A stretch of DNA of 64,000 nt from positions 1-64,000 of the forward strand of contig NCGF01000003.1 of the NCBI GenBank assembly GCA_002281485.1, written 5' to 3'. The DNA is from Sphingomonas sp. 28-66-16 (GTDB taxonomy: Bacteria > Pseudomonadota > Alphaproteobacteria > Sphingomonadales > Sphingomonadaceae). Position 1 is the stretch's first letter. Each line of letters opens with the position of its first letter. The notes beneath the pieces were generated by a model. The model had not been told where the DNA came from, ran no database searches, and saw nothing but the letters and a program-made list of their open reading frames with translations. A program made the position numbers and the translations under genes. Shown one piece after another: positions 16,683 to 25,703 of the stretch.

Positions 16683-17137
16683 TGCAGTTGGGGTTTCCCC
16701 GCCGGCGCCGGGCCAACCGTGCTGGCGGCCATCTTGCCCGCCATTTGCGGCGGCATATAGCGTTCATCATGCTTGGCGAGCAGATTGGTCGCCATGAAGC
16801 GGCCATCGGGCTGGAAGCGCCCTTCGGCGACGACCCCCGATTTCTCCTTGAAGAGATCGGGGGTGATGCCGCTGAACGTGACCGGCACTTGTGCCTTGCC
16901 GTCGGTGACCACGAAATTGATCGTCACGCCATCGGCCTGTTTCTTGATCGACCCGCCCTCGACCATGCCGCCCAGACGGACGTCGCGACCGATCGGCAGG
17001 CCGCCCTTGGCGACGTCGCCCGGCGCGTAAAAGAACGCTGCCTGATCCTTGAGCGCCGAAAGCGCAAGGCCGCTCGCCCCCGCAATCGCGCCGACCGCGA
17101 GCAGCGCCAATGTCAGTCGCTGATGCTTGGCTTTCAT
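16679..17137 (-). CDS. ccmE: Haem chaperone CcmE
   Basis: CcmE binds haem covalently in the periplasm and hands it to CcmF. The 152-residue protein has one N-terminal membrane span and an OB-fold domain (DVRLGGMVEGGSI, then VPVTFSGITPDLFKE). It carries the haem-binding motif LLAKHDERYMPP with His123 and Tyr127 at the expected spacing. It overlaps ccmD and ccmF by 4 bases each. Confidence 0.96.
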   Translation of the reverse strand: MKAKHQRLTLALLAVGAIAGASGLALSALKDQAAFFYAPGDVAKGGLPIGRDVRLGGMVEGGSIKKQADGVTINFVVTDGKAQVPVTFSGITPDLFKEKSGVVAEGRFQPDGRFMATNLLAKHDERYMPPQMAGKMAASTVGPAPAGKPQLQ

Positions 17138-17247
17138 TTTTTCGTCCCTTCGGCCGATCGCATGGCCAGCCAGCTATAGACCGACAATCCGGCCGCGGCG
17201 ACCAGCGTAATCACATAGGCGGCAGTGACGAAGGGCCAGGGATTCAT
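17134..17247 (-). CDS. ccmD: Haem exporter subunit CcmD
   Basis: CcmD is a very small membrane protein that helps release holo-CcmE from the CcmABC complex. The 37-residue product (MNPWPFVTAAYVITLVAAAG... ending SAEGTKK) has one membrane span and a charged tail, as usual for CcmD. The ATG at 17247 overlaps the ccmC stop and its stop overlaps the ccmE start, both ATGA. It is easily missed because the same frame is open further upstream through ccmC. Confidence 0.88.
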   Translation of the reverse strand: MNPWPFVTAAYVITLVAAAGLSVYSWLAMRSAEGTKK

Positions 17248-17969
17248 GACGACGCCATCCGCCGCAACCGCGCCTCGGCCTTGGTCTTCGCCAGATCGGC
17301 GCGCATCCGCATCAGCACGATCGCCGCAAACCACAAGGTGAAGCCGCCGAGCGTGAACGGCAACGGCCAGAGCAGGCTCGAATCGATCGTCGATTTGGTC
17401 AGGCCGATGCTCTGGCCCTGATGCAGCGTGTTCCACCACACCACCGAGTAGCGGATGATCGGCAGCAACACCGATCCTGCGACTCCGTAAAGCGCCGGGA
17501 TACGCCCGTCGCCGCCGCGATCGGCATCGGCGCGGGCGAGCGCCATGAACCCCAGATAGACGAAGAACAACAGCAGCATGGAGGTCAGCCGGCCATCCCA
17601 TTCCCACCAGGTTCCCCAGGTCGGCCGGCCCCAGATCGATCCGGTCGCGAGGCACAGCCCGGCAAACATCGCCCCGGGCATCGCCATCGCGCGCGCCGCG
17701 ACCATCGCCAGCGGATGCCGCCAGATCAGATAGGTGAGGCTCGACACGGCGATGCCGCTCCACCCGGCCATGCCGAGCCATGCGGTCGGCACGTGGATGT
17801 AGAGAATGCGGACGGTTTCGCCCTGCAGGTAATCGGCAGGCGTCTGGGTCAGCCCCGCCCAGACCCCGAACGCGATCAACAGGCTGCCAGCCCAGAACAG
17901 GGCCGGGGTCAGCGGTCGCGCGATCTTCACGAAGCGCGCAGGATTGGCAAGGGCATGAATCGACGGCAC
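17244..17969 (-). CDS. ccmC: Haem handling protein CcmC
   Basis: CcmC is a six-helix membrane protein that loads haem onto CcmE. The conserved start HALANPARFVKIARPLTP is followed by the WWD domain (WGRPTWGTWWEWDGRLTS) and a histidine-bearing loop (SVVWWNTLHQGQS). I place the start at GTG 17969, giving 241 residues; the open frame continues to 18029 but without family resemblance. It is the first gene of the ccmCDEFGH operon here. ccmA and ccmB are not adjacent and presumably lie elsewhere. Confidence 0.94.
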   Translation of the reverse strand: MPSIHALANPARFVKIARPLTPALFWAGSLLIAFGVWAGLTQTPADYLQGETVRILYIHVPTAWLGMAGWSGIAVSSLTYLIWRHPLAMVAARAMAMPGAMFAGLCLATGSIWGRPTWGTWWEWDGRLTSMLLLFFVYLGFMALARADADRGGDGRIPALYGVAGSVLLPIIRYSVVWWNTLHQGQSIGLTKSTIDSSLLWPLPFTLGGFTLWFAAIVLMRMRADLAKTKAEARLRRMASS

Positions 17970-18041
17970 TGGGCACTCTGATAGGCAAGAAGTGCGATGG
18001 ACTCTACCGATCGTTGCAGCGATCGGCAATGCCGCCTCAGG

Positions 18042-18081
18042 ACCATAACTATGGTACCTTGCATTAGATAAGTGTGCTTAT
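18042..18081. promoter_or_regulatory. Two short palindromes upstream of the MarR gene
   Basis: ACCAT-AACT-ATGGT (18042-18055) and ATAAG-TGTG-CTTAT (18068-18081) each have 5-base arms and a 4-base spacer, and their starts are 26 bases apart. They lie in the spacer between the divergent ccmC and marR genes, directly before marR. MarR dimers commonly bind such palindromes at their own promoter; binding is inferred. Confidence 0.5.
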
Positions 18082-18094
18082 TATATGGCCACGC

Positions 18095-18538
18095 ATGACG
18101 GACAATATCGGTTTCCTGATCAGCGATGTCTCGCGCCTGTTGCGGCGCCGGTTCGACGAGCGCACCCGGTTGATCGGGGTCACGCGGCCGCAGTGGCGGA
18201 CGCTGACGACTCTCAGTCGCCACGAAGGCATCAACCAGGGTGGCCTGGCCGAACTGCTGGAAGTCGAGCCGATCACGCTGTGCCGGATGGTCGATCGACT
18301 TGCGGACGCCGGTCTGGTCGAGCGCCGGCGCGATCCCAATGACCGGCGCGCGTGGCGGATATATCTGACCGAGAAGGCGCATCCCTTGATCGCCCAGCTG
18401 CGGGTGATCGCCGATGACCTGTTCGAACAGGCGCTGGCGGGCGTCTCTCCCAACGCCCGATCGCAGCTGATCGCCACCCTCGACGACATTCGCGCCAATC
18501 TGGCGCCCACCCCGATCCATGAGGCCCTCAATGGCTGA
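18095..18538 (+). CDS. MarR family transcriptional regulator
   Basis: A 147-residue winged-helix regulator of the MarR family, probably the local repressor of the efflux genes that follow. Visible elements are the recognition region GGLAELLEVEPITLCRMVDRLADAGLVER and the wing RRRDPNDRRAWRIYLTEKA, including the D-x-R pair characteristic of MarR wings. The start is set at ATG 18095 (MTDNIGFLISDVSRLLRRRF); a GTG at 18074 in frame is possible but overlaps a putative operator. The end overlaps emrA by 8 bases, so regulator and pump are co-transcribed. Confidence 0.88.
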   Translation: MTDNIGFLISDVSRLLRRRFDERTRLIGVTRPQWRTLTTLSRHEGINQGGLAELLEVEPITLCRMVDRLADAGLVERRRDPNDRRAWRIYLTEKAHPLIAQLRVIADDLFEQALAGVSPNARSQLIATLDDIRANLAPTPIHEALNG

Positions 18539-19607
18539 CGCCGACCCCAAGCAGCGCTTTGCCGCCGATACAGCGGAGCCGATCGACGTCGTCAAACCGC
18601 GGCGGCGATGGCTGCGGCCCGTGCTGCTGACCGCGGTGCCGCTGGTGATCGCGCTGGTCGCCGGCTATTTCTGGCTCACCTCGGGGCAGTTCGTGTCGAC
18701 CGACAATGCCTATGTCCAGCAGGACAAGGTATCGGTCTCGGCTGATGTCGCCGGCCGGATCGTCGAGGTCGCGGTCAAGGAAAACCAGCCGGTCAAGGCG
18801 GGCGATCTGCTGTTTCGGATCGATCCCGAGCCCTATCGCATCGCCGTCCAGCAGGCCGATGCGGCGATCGCCAATGCCCAGGTGAGCGTGGCGACGTTGC
18901 AATCGAGCTATCGTGGCAAGGATGCCGATATCGAGGCCGCGCGCGATCAGGTGACCGCCGCGCGCGAGGATTTCGATCGTCAGACCGCGCTGATGCGCCA
19001 GGGGTTCACCACCCGCGCGCGGCTTCAACAGGCCGAGCATGGACTGCAACAGGCCAAGGCCGGGCTCGCCAACGCGCTGGCCGCGGCCGACGAAGCACGC
19101 GCCAAGCTCACCACCGGGGCGGCCGTCCCCGGCGTCAGCCCCGCGATCGCCGCCGCGCGCGTCCAGCGCGAAAAGGCGCTGCTCGATCTCACCCGCACCT
19201 CGGTGTTCGCGCCGACCAGCGGTACCGTCAGCCAGTCGGACCGGCTCCAGGTCGGCCAGATGATGATCACTGGCCTGCCGGCGGTGAGCATCGTCTCGGG
19301 CAAGGGCGCCTGGATCGAGGCCAATTTCAAGGAAACCGATCTCAACGCGATGCGCGTCGGGCAGCCCGCGACGATCAGCTTCGATGCCTATGACGGGCTC
19401 AAGCTCAAGGGGCACGTCCAGTCGATCGGCGCGGGTACCGGCTCCGAATTCTCGGTGCTCCCCGCGCAGAATGCGACCGGCAACTGGGTCAAGGTAACCC
19501 AGCGTGTACCGGTCCGGATCGCGATCGACGAGGCAAGCCCGCGCCAGCTGATCGCCGGCCTCAGCGCCAAGGTCAGTATCGACGTCCGTCCGCATGGCAA
19601 GCGCTAA
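18531..19607 (+). CDS. emrA: HlyD/EmrA-family membrane fusion protein
   Basis: The periplasmic adaptor of a tripartite drug efflux pump. The 358-residue protein has one N-terminal membrane span (LRPVLLTAVPLVIALVAGYF) and the lipoyl-type half-motifs VSTDNAYVQQDKVSVSADVAGRI and TSVFAPTSGTVS. It also has a helical hairpin rich in Ala and Gln (AAREDFDRQTALMRQGFTTR) and a beta-barrel part with WIEANFKETDL. GAGG six bases upstream supports ATG 18531. It overlaps the marR end and the emrB start, giving a marR-emrA-emrB operon. Confidence 0.88.
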   Translation: MADADPKQRFAADTAEPIDVVKPRRRWLRPVLLTAVPLVIALVAGYFWLTSGQFVSTDNAYVQQDKVSVSADVAGRIVEVAVKENQPVKAGDLLFRIDPEPYRIAVQQADAAIANAQVSVATLQSSYRGKDADIEAARDQVTAAREDFDRQTALMRQGFTTRARLQQAEHGLQQAKAGLANALAAADEARAKLTTGAAVPGVSPAIAAARVQREKALLDLTRTSVFAPTSGTVSQSDRLQVGQMMITGLPAVSIVSGKGAWIEANFKETDLNAMRVGQPATISFDAYDGLKLKGHVQSIGAGTGSEFSVLPAQNATGNWVKVTQRVPVRIAIDEASPRQLIAGLSAKVSIDVRPHGKR

Positions 19608-21192
19608 CCTCAGGCCCGGCGCCGGTGCGGCGGCCGCCGCGCCAATGCCGGGCGCCGACGAACCGGCACTCCACACCACCAACCGCCCGCTGCTGACGCT
19701 CGGCGTGATGGCGGCGACGATCATGCAGATCCTCGATTCGACGATCGCCAACGTCGCGCTGCCACACATGCAGGCGTCGCTCGGCGGCACCGCCGATACG
19801 ATCACCTGGGTGCTGACGAGCTACATCGTCGCCTCGGCGGTCGCGATCCCGATCACCGGCTGGCTCGCCGACCGGATCGGCTCGCGCAACCTTTTCCTGA
19901 TCTCGGTGGTCGGCTTCGTTTCCGCATCGATGCTCTGCGGGCTCGCCACCAGCCTGCCCGAAATGGTCGGCTTCCGGGTGCTGCAGGGCATCGCCGCCGC
20001 GTTCATGAATCCGCTCAGCCAGACGGTGATGATGGACATCAACAAGCCATCGCGCCAGGCCGGGGCGATGGCGGTGTGGGGCATGGGGATCATGGTCGGG
20101 CCGGTGCTCGGCCCGGTGCTGGGGGGCTATCTCACCGATAATTACGACTGGCGCTGGGTGTTCTACGTCAACGTTCCGGTCGGCATCGCCTGTTTTGCGA
20201 TCCTCTGGACCTTGCTGCCGAGCCGCCCGATCGCGCACCGCAGCTTCGATACCTTCGGCTTTTCGCTGCTCGCGATCGCGATCGCATCGCTCCAGGTGAT
20301 GTGCGATCGTGGCCAGTCGAACGACTGGTTCCAGTCATGGGAAGTGACCATCGAAGGCCTGATCGCGCTCGGGGCGGCCCTGATGTTCGGGATCCACATG
20401 GCGACCGCGCGCGCGCCGATGTTCGATCGCGAGTTGCTGCGCAACCGCAATCTCGTCACCGGGCTCGGCTTCATGGTCGTGGTCGGCGTGCTGATGATGG
20501 CGACGATGGCGCTGCTGCCGCCGATGCTCCAGACGCTGTTCGGCTATCCGGTGCTCGATACCGGCATCCTGCTGATGCCGCGCGGGATCGGCATCGTCAT
20601 CAGCATGTATGTCGCCGGGCAGATGGTCCAGCGCGGCCATGACACCAGGCTGTTGATCGGCACCGGGCTGATCATCGCCACCTGGTCGCTCTACGACATG
20701 ACGCAGTGGACGCTGGTGATGAACACCACGCCGTTCATCGCCACCGGTTTCATCCAGGGCATCGGCTTGGGGCTGATCTTCATCCCGCTCAACATCACCG
20801 CCTTTGCGACGCTCGCGCCGCGCTATCGCACCGAGGCGGCGAGCCTGATGAACCTGTGCCGCAACATCGGCGCGTCGATCGGCATCTCGATGGTCACCGC
20901 GCTGCTGAGCCATAATATTCAGGCGAGCCACCAGGAACTCGGCGCTCATATCACGGCGTATAGCTATAACCCCGCCGATCCGACGATGGCCTCGGTCCTC
21001 GGGCGTTCGGGCGAAACCGTGTTCGCGATGCTGAACGCCGAGGTGAACCGGCAATCGGCGATGATTGCCTATCTCGACGATTTCAAATTGATGATGCTGC
21101 TGACGGCCTTTGCGATCCCGCTGGTCTTGCTGCTGCGCCGGCCCGCCCGTCCCGGCGCAGGGGCCCCGCAGCCGCATGTCGCGATGGACTGA
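19594..21192 (+). CDS. emrB: DHA2-family MFS efflux transporter (EmrB/QacA type)
   Basis: The inner-membrane pump partner of EmrA, a 532-residue major facilitator of the 14-helix DHA2 family. The motif D1-like LDSTIANVALPHMQ lies in helix 1 and GWLADRIGSRN in the loop after helix 2. FRVLQGIAAAFMNPLSQT and GPVLGPVLGGYLTDNYDWRW (motif C region) follow. The start overlaps emrA by 14 bases. Substrate cannot be told from sequence; EmrAB pumps export hydrophobic toxicants. Confidence 0.9.
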   Translation: MASANLRPGAGAAAAAPMPGADEPALHTTNRPLLTLGVMAATIMQILDSTIANVALPHMQASLGGTADTITWVLTSYIVASAVAIPITGWLADRIGSRNLFLISVVGFVSASMLCGLATSLPEMVGFRVLQGIAAAFMNPLSQTVMMDINKPSRQAGAMAVWGMGIMVGPVLGPVLGGYLTDNYDWRWVFYVNVPVGIACFAILWTLLPSRPIAHRSFDTFGFSLLAIAIASLQVMCDRGQSNDWFQSWEVTIEGLIALGAALMFGIHMATARAPMFDRELLRNRNLVTGLGFMVVVGVLMMATMALLPPMLQTLFGYPVLDTGILLMPRGIGIVISMYVAGQMVQRGHDTRLLIGTGLIIATWSLYDMTQWTLVMNTTPFIATGFIQGIGLGLIFIPLNITAFATLAPRYRTEAASLMNLCRNIGASIGISMVTALLSHNIQASHQELGAHITAYSYNPADPTMASVLGRSGETVFAMLNAEVNRQSAMIAYLDDFKLMMLLTAFAIPLVLLLRRPARPGAGAPQPHVAMD

Positions 21193-21201
21193 TGCGGCGT
21201 C

Positions 21202-24200
21202 TCACGTCGCCGGGGTGGCCCCGCACGATCGTGAGGTGACCGCGCCGGTCCGCTCGAGCTTGCCCCAACCGACGCCCCAGCCGCCGAGCGCCGCGTTGAT
21301 CGCACGCAGCACCACCCAGTACATGATCTGGCGATAGACGAAGCGCTGCGCGACCAGCAGGAAGGCCGGGTAGCGCGGCTCGCGCGGATCGAGGCGATAA
21401 GCGATCGCGCCGCAGATCACGTCGATCGCGGTGAACAGCACCCAATAGGCGCCCATGCTCAGCACGTCGGTCTGGGTTTGCGCCCAGCCATGTTGCCCGA
21501 CTCGGATCGCGGTGGCAACGATCGACACCACGAGCGCCAGATCGATGAACGGCGAAATCGCCGCGAACAGGATCTGGAACAGCCACGCCTGCGGCATCCC
21601 GATCAGCGCCAGCCCGCGCGGCCGCCCGCTGCGGATCACGCCGCGATGCTTCCACAGGCATTGCAGCGTCCCGAATGCCCAGCGGTAGCGCTGCTTGGCG
21701 AGCGCGCGAAAACTCTGCGGCGCCTCGGTCCAGGCGACGGCATCGGTATCGTAATCGACGCGCCAGCCGGCACGCTGGATCGCGATCGTCAGATCCTGAT
21801 CCTCGGCGAGCGTGTCGACCGGATAGCCGCCGACCGAATCGAGCGCCGCGCGTCGCCATGCGCCGACCGCGCCGGGCACGACGGTGATCGCGTCGAACCG
21901 CGCCAGTGCCCGGCGCTCGAGATTCTGGGCGGTCACATATTCGACCGCCTGCCAGCGGGTGACCAGATTGACGCGATTGCCCACCTTGGCGTTGCCAGCC
22001 ACCGCGCCGATCGCAGGATCGGCGAACCAGCGGGCGAGCCGCGCGATCGTCTCGGGCTCGAACTGGGTATCGGCGTCGAGCGCGATGACGATCTCGGCGG
22101 TGGCGCTTTTGAGGGCGGTGTTGAGCGCGACAGCCTTGCCACCATTGACGAGCGTCAGAAGTGTCACGCGCGGATCATCGGCGAAGGCCTTGGCGACAAT
22201 CGCGCTGGTGCCGTCGGTCGAGCCGTCGTCGACGACGATCAACTGAATCTCGGGATAATCGCTCGCCAGCACGCGTCGCACCGATTGCTCGATCACCCGC
22301 GCCTCGTTGAACGCCGGGATGATCACCGACACCGGCGGCGCGAAGCCCGTCGGCGGGACGCGCCGCTTGCGCTGCCCGGCGAGCGCGAGGGCCGCGATGA
22401 TCACCGCGCGGGCGATGCCCACTCCGATCGCCAGCGCAAACATCGCCTTGAACAGCCCCTGCAACCCGGCCAGCGCGAGAAAAATGCCGACATCGGCGCG
22501 CACCGCGGTCAGATCGCTCCCCGCCACCACCGGCATCACTGCCTGCCGGGTCAGCCCTGCCAGCGTCGACACTGGCACGAAGCGATAACCGCGCGCCTTG
22601 AGCCCCTCGATGATCCGCGGCAACGCGGCAACGGTCTGCGCCCGATTGCCGCCGCCATCATGAAGCAGAATGATGTTGCGCGACTGGCCCGGGTTCGAAT
22701 CGGTGACCGAGGCGATCGTCCGGTTGACGATTTCGTCGACCCCGGGGCGCTTCCAGTCGCCTGGATCGACGTGCAGACCCACCACCGTATAGCCCTGCCG
22801 CTGCGCGATCAGCGCGGGCACGAGTTCATCGGCGGTGGTCGGCTCGGCGTCGCCGAAATAGGGCGCGCGAAACAGCCGCGTCGATCGCCCGGTATAGGCC
22901 TCGATCAGCCGCTGGGTCGCGTTGAGCTCGATCTGGGTGACCTCGTCCGAGGCGATCGCGAGGTTGGGATGGGTATAGGTATGGTTGCCAAGCTCGTTGC
23001 CCGAATCGACCATCCGCTGGAGCAAGACGGGATGCGCGAGCGCGTTTTCGCCGATCACGAAGAAGGTAGCGGGCACCTTTTCGCGCTCGAGGATGTCGAG
23101 AATCGGCGGTGTCCAGTCGGGATCGGGGCCGTCGTCGAAGGTCAGCGCGACCAGTTTGGGCAGCGCACCGGTGCGGTTGACCTCGAACGGGGTGGGCAGC
23201 GCGTCATAGCGCTCGTCGCGGATCAGGCCGTTGGTGTCGAAGCGGATCGATCGCGCGCCGCTGGTCGGGGTGGCGGTGACGCGCAGGATCTCGCCTTCGC
23301 CCTCGACATCGGTGTTCGATACCTGATCGATCCGCCGCAGATCGGGCAGTCGTCCCGAACGAAAGCCCGCAAGCGCCGGCCAGACGCCGGGATCTTCGCT
23401 GCCGAGCCGCCACAGGGCGACGCTGCCGATCCCCAATTGCCGGGCGGCGCGCAACTGGTTCCACGCCGAGGCAGCGTCGAGCATCCAGACATTGTGATGG
23501 TCGCCGCCATCGGCATAGCCGAATCCGGCATTGCCGCTCGCCGGATCGAAGACGATGCTCGCATTGCTGTCGTGCGCGGCCAGCCACGCCTCCTCGATCG
23601 ACAGCGCGTCGGCTTTCCCGTCGTGCCAGTCATACGCATAGCTGCCGATCGCGACGATCAGCCGATCGCGGCCGACCGCCTTCACCGTCCGGCGCATCTG
23701 ATCGACGAACCAGGGCTGCGGCGCGATCGGCCCCGCTTCGCCGCCCTGCCAGTGCAGATCATAATCCATCAGGATCACCTTGTCGGCGACGGCGGCAAAG
23801 GCGCGCGGCGACCAATCGGCATCGCCCGCCGGCACGGTGACGAACACCGCCGCATTCAGCCGATCGAGCGCATGATTCGCCTCGCGCAGCAACGCGCGAT
23901 AGGCGGGCAACGCGGTCGGGGGCAGAGTTTCGAAATCGAAGACGATGCCGGCATCGTGATCGCGCGCGACGATCGCGACGAGCTGGGCCACCAGCCGTGC
24001 CCGCGCCGCGCGATCGCCGAGCAGCGCGGTCGCCCCGGCAGTATCCCAAACGCCGTCGCGCGCATTCTGAAGCATCGGCAGAACCGCCGGGCGCCGCTGT
24101 GCCGCCGCCAGCACGCGGACGAGCCGGGCATCGGGCACCACTTTCAGCTGGTGGCCCGGGCCGAACACGTTGAGCGTCGAGGGCGCGACCGCATCGATCG

Positions 24201-24546
24201 CGCCGAGATTCTGGCGCAGCGATTGCGCGCTGGCCTCATCCCACGGCACGTAGAAGGCGAGAGTGGTGGGCGCCACCTTGGCCGACGGCCGGCCAGTCGG
24301 CAGCCACCGCGCCAATGCCCTTGCATCGCTATCGAGCCGGTGGCGGATCGCCGAGATCTGGCGGTTGAGCGGGGCGGGCTGGCGGCGTTCGAACGCCAGC
24401 GGCAGATCGCGCTGGGTGGGCACCTGGACCAACGTCAGCACGAAGACCGCCGCCGCGATCAGCACGATTGCCAGCAGCGAAAAGAAGCTGCGCCCCGTCC
24501 AGCGCCGCCGCTTCCCGGTAGGATCGAAGAAGACCGGCCGTTCCAT
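21202..24546 (-). CDS. Trimodular GH18-like / polysaccharide deacetylase / GT2 membrane protein
   Basis: A 1114-residue protein with three enzymatic modules. After an N-terminal membrane span (about 22-41), residues 90-400 resemble GH18 chitinase-like domains, with GIVFDFETLP where the catalytic Glu would be residue 206. Residues 455-665 are a carbohydrate esterase 4 deacetylase: TFDDGPD (469-475), HTYTH (522-526), RAPYFG (560-565) and LHDGG (628-632). A membrane segment (about 700-725) leads to a processive GT2 glycosyltransferase: VSVIIPAFNE, DDGSTDGT (773-780), DAD (824-826), AEDQD (914-918) and QRYRW (952-956), then several C-terminal helices. All key residues are present, so one chain could make, deacetylate and trim a beta-linked amino-sugar polymer. 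The polymer is not known. Confidence 0.88.
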   Translation of the reverse strand: MERPVFFDPTGKRRRWTGRSFFSLLAIVLIAAAVFVLTLVQVPTQRDLPLAFERRQPAPLNRQISAIRHRLDSDARALARWLPTGRPSAKVAPTTLAFYVPWDEASAQSLRQNLGAIDAVAPSTLNVFGPGHQLKVVPDARLVRVLAAAQRRPAVLPMLQNARDGVWDTAGATALLGDRAARARLVAQLVAIVARDHDAGIVFDFETLPPTALPAYRALLREANHALDRLNAAVFVTVPAGDADWSPRAFAAVADKVILMDYDLHWQGGEAGPIAPQPWFVDQMRRTVKAVGRDRLIVAIGSYAYDWHDGKADALSIEEAWLAAHDSNASIVFDPASGNAGFGYADGGDHHNVWMLDAASAWNQLRAARQLGIGSVALWRLGSEDPGVWPALAGFRSGRLPDLRRIDQVSNTDVEGEGEILRVTATPTSGARSIRFDTNGLIRDERYDALPTPFEVNRTGALPKLVALTFDDGPDPDWTPPILDILEREKVPATFFVIGENALAHPVLLQRMVDSGNELGNHTYTHPNLAIASDEVTQIELNATQRLIEAYTGRSTRLFRAPYFGDAEPTTADELVPALIAQRQGYTVVGLHVDPGDWKRPGVDEIVNRTIASVTDSNPGQSRNIILLHDGGGNRAQTVAALPRIIEGLKARGYRFVPVSTLAGLTRQAVMPVVAGSDLTAVRADVGIFLALAGLQGLFKAMFALAIGVGIARAVIIAALALAGQRKRRVPPTGFAPPVSVIIPAFNEARVIEQSVRRVLASDYPEIQLIVVDDGSTDGTSAIVAKAFADDPRVTLLTLVNGGKAVALNTALKSATAEIVIALDADTQFEPETIARLARWFADPAIGAVAGNAKVGNRVNLVTRWQAVEYVTAQNLERRALARFDAITVVPGAVGAWRRAALDSVGGYPVDTLAEDQDLTIAIQRAGWRVDYDTDAVAWTEAPQSFRALAKQRYRWAFGTLQCLWKHRGVIRSGRPRGLALIGMPQAWLFQILFAAISPFIDLALVVSIVATAIRVGQHGWAQTQTDVLSMGAYWVLFTAIDVICGAIAYRLDPREPRYPAFLLVAQRFVYRQIMYWVVLRAINAALGGWGVGWGKLERTGAVTSRSCGATPAT

Positions 24547-24640
24547 CGCGCAAATTCCTGACCGCCCCCGGCCCTGCCATGGCGATCCGCTATACCCGGA
24601 AGCCGTCGCTGGGAAGTGACGCTTTCACAATCTTCGCGCG

Positions 24641-25651
24641 TCAGTCCCCCGAAACGCGCACCGGGCCGAGATCGCCCTGCCCCACTGTCGCGCCCGCCAT
24701 CCGCATCATCGCGTCGAGCGATTTCTTGGCCTCGAGGCGCAGCCCCTCCTCGATTTCGATGCGCGGTTCCAGATCGCGCAGCGCAAGATAGAGTTTTTCC
24801 ATCGTGTTGAGCGCCATGTACGGGCAGATGTTGCAGTTGCAATTGCCGTCCGCCCCGGGGGCGCCGATGAAGCGCTTGCTCGGATCGGCTTTTTCCATCT
24901 GGTGGATGATGTGCGGCTCGGTCGCGACGATGAGCGTATCGCCGGGCATCGCCGCCGCGAACGCCAATATGCCGCTGGTCGACCCGACATAGTCGGCATG
25001 GTCGAGGATATAGGGCGGGCATTCGGGGTGCGCGGCAATCGGCGCGCCGGGATGCTCGAGCTGGAGCTTGAGCAGTTCGGTTTCACTGAACGCCTCATGG
25101 ACGATACAGACGCCCGGCCACAACAGCATCTCGCGCCCGGTCTTGCGGGCCAGATAGCCGCCCAGATTCTTGTCCGGGCCGAAGATGATCTTCTGCTCGG
25201 GCGGAATCTGCGCGAGAATCTTTTCGGCCGACGACGAGGTGACGATGACGTCGCTGAGCGCCTTCACCTCGGTCGAGCAGTTGATGTAGGTCAGCGCGAT
25301 GTGATCGGGGTGCGCGGCGCGAAACGCCGCGAACTTGTCGGGCGGGCAGCTGTCTTCGAGGCTGCACCCGGCCTTGAGATCGGGCAGCACGACGATCTTG
25401 TCGGGGCTCAGGATCTTGGCGGTCTCGGCCATGAACTTGACGCCGCAAAAGGCGATCACATCGGCATCGGTCGCCTGCGCCTTGCGGCTGAGATCGAGGC
25501 TGTCGCCGACGAAATCGGCGATGTCCTGGATTTCGGGCTTCTGGTAATAATGCGCGAGGATGACGGCATTGCGCTCCTTGCGGAGCCGATCGATCTCGGC
25601 GCGCAGATCGAGTCCCGTCAGGCTGCCGCCGATGCCGTTCCGTGCGTCCAT
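24641..25651 (-). CDS. nadA: Quinolinate synthase A
   Basis: NadA condenses iminoaspartate with dihydroxyacetone phosphate to quinolinate in NAD synthesis, using a 4Fe-4S cluster. The 336-residue protein has AVILAHYYQKPEIQDIADFVGDSL, the cluster cysteine regions DLKAGCSLEDSC and the C-terminal DGNCNCNICPYMALN, and the central AHPECP segment. The ATG at 25651 has GGGAG eight bases upstream and is preferred over the longer frame starting in the spacer. nadB and nadC are not adjacent; the gene stands alone here. Confidence 0.95.
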   Translation of the reverse strand: MDARNGIGGSLTGLDLRAEIDRLRKERNAVILAHYYQKPEIQDIADFVGDSLDLSRKAQATDADVIAFCGVKFMAETAKILSPDKIVVLPDLKAGCSLEDSCPPDKFAAFRAAHPDHIALTYINCSTEVKALSDVIVTSSSAEKILAQIPPEQKIIFGPDKNLGGYLARKTGREMLLWPGVCIVHEAFSETELLKLQLEHPGAPIAAHPECPPYILDHADYVGSTSGILAFAAAMPGDTLIVATEPHIIHQMEKADPSKRFIGAPGADGNCNCNICPYMALNTMEKLYLALRDLEPRIEIEEGLRLEAKKSLDAMMRMAGATVGQGDLGPVRVSGD

Positions 25652-25703
25652 GTCGATACTCCCGCGTGTCCGGGGCGACACATGGCCCCGAACCGCGGTG
25701 CTA

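Noticed and set aside
15006..16760. A 584-codon plus-strand frame antisense to ccmF
   Set aside because: It is charged, low-complexity in character and lies exactly over the well-conserved ccmF gene.
21478..24561. A very long (about 1027 codon) open frame on the plus strand antisense to the trimodular glycosyltransferase gene
   Set aside because: High-GC DNA with GC-rich third positions commonly leaves the antisense frame open; the translation is Arg/Asp/His-rich with no domain, and the minus-strand frame has clear catalytic motifs.
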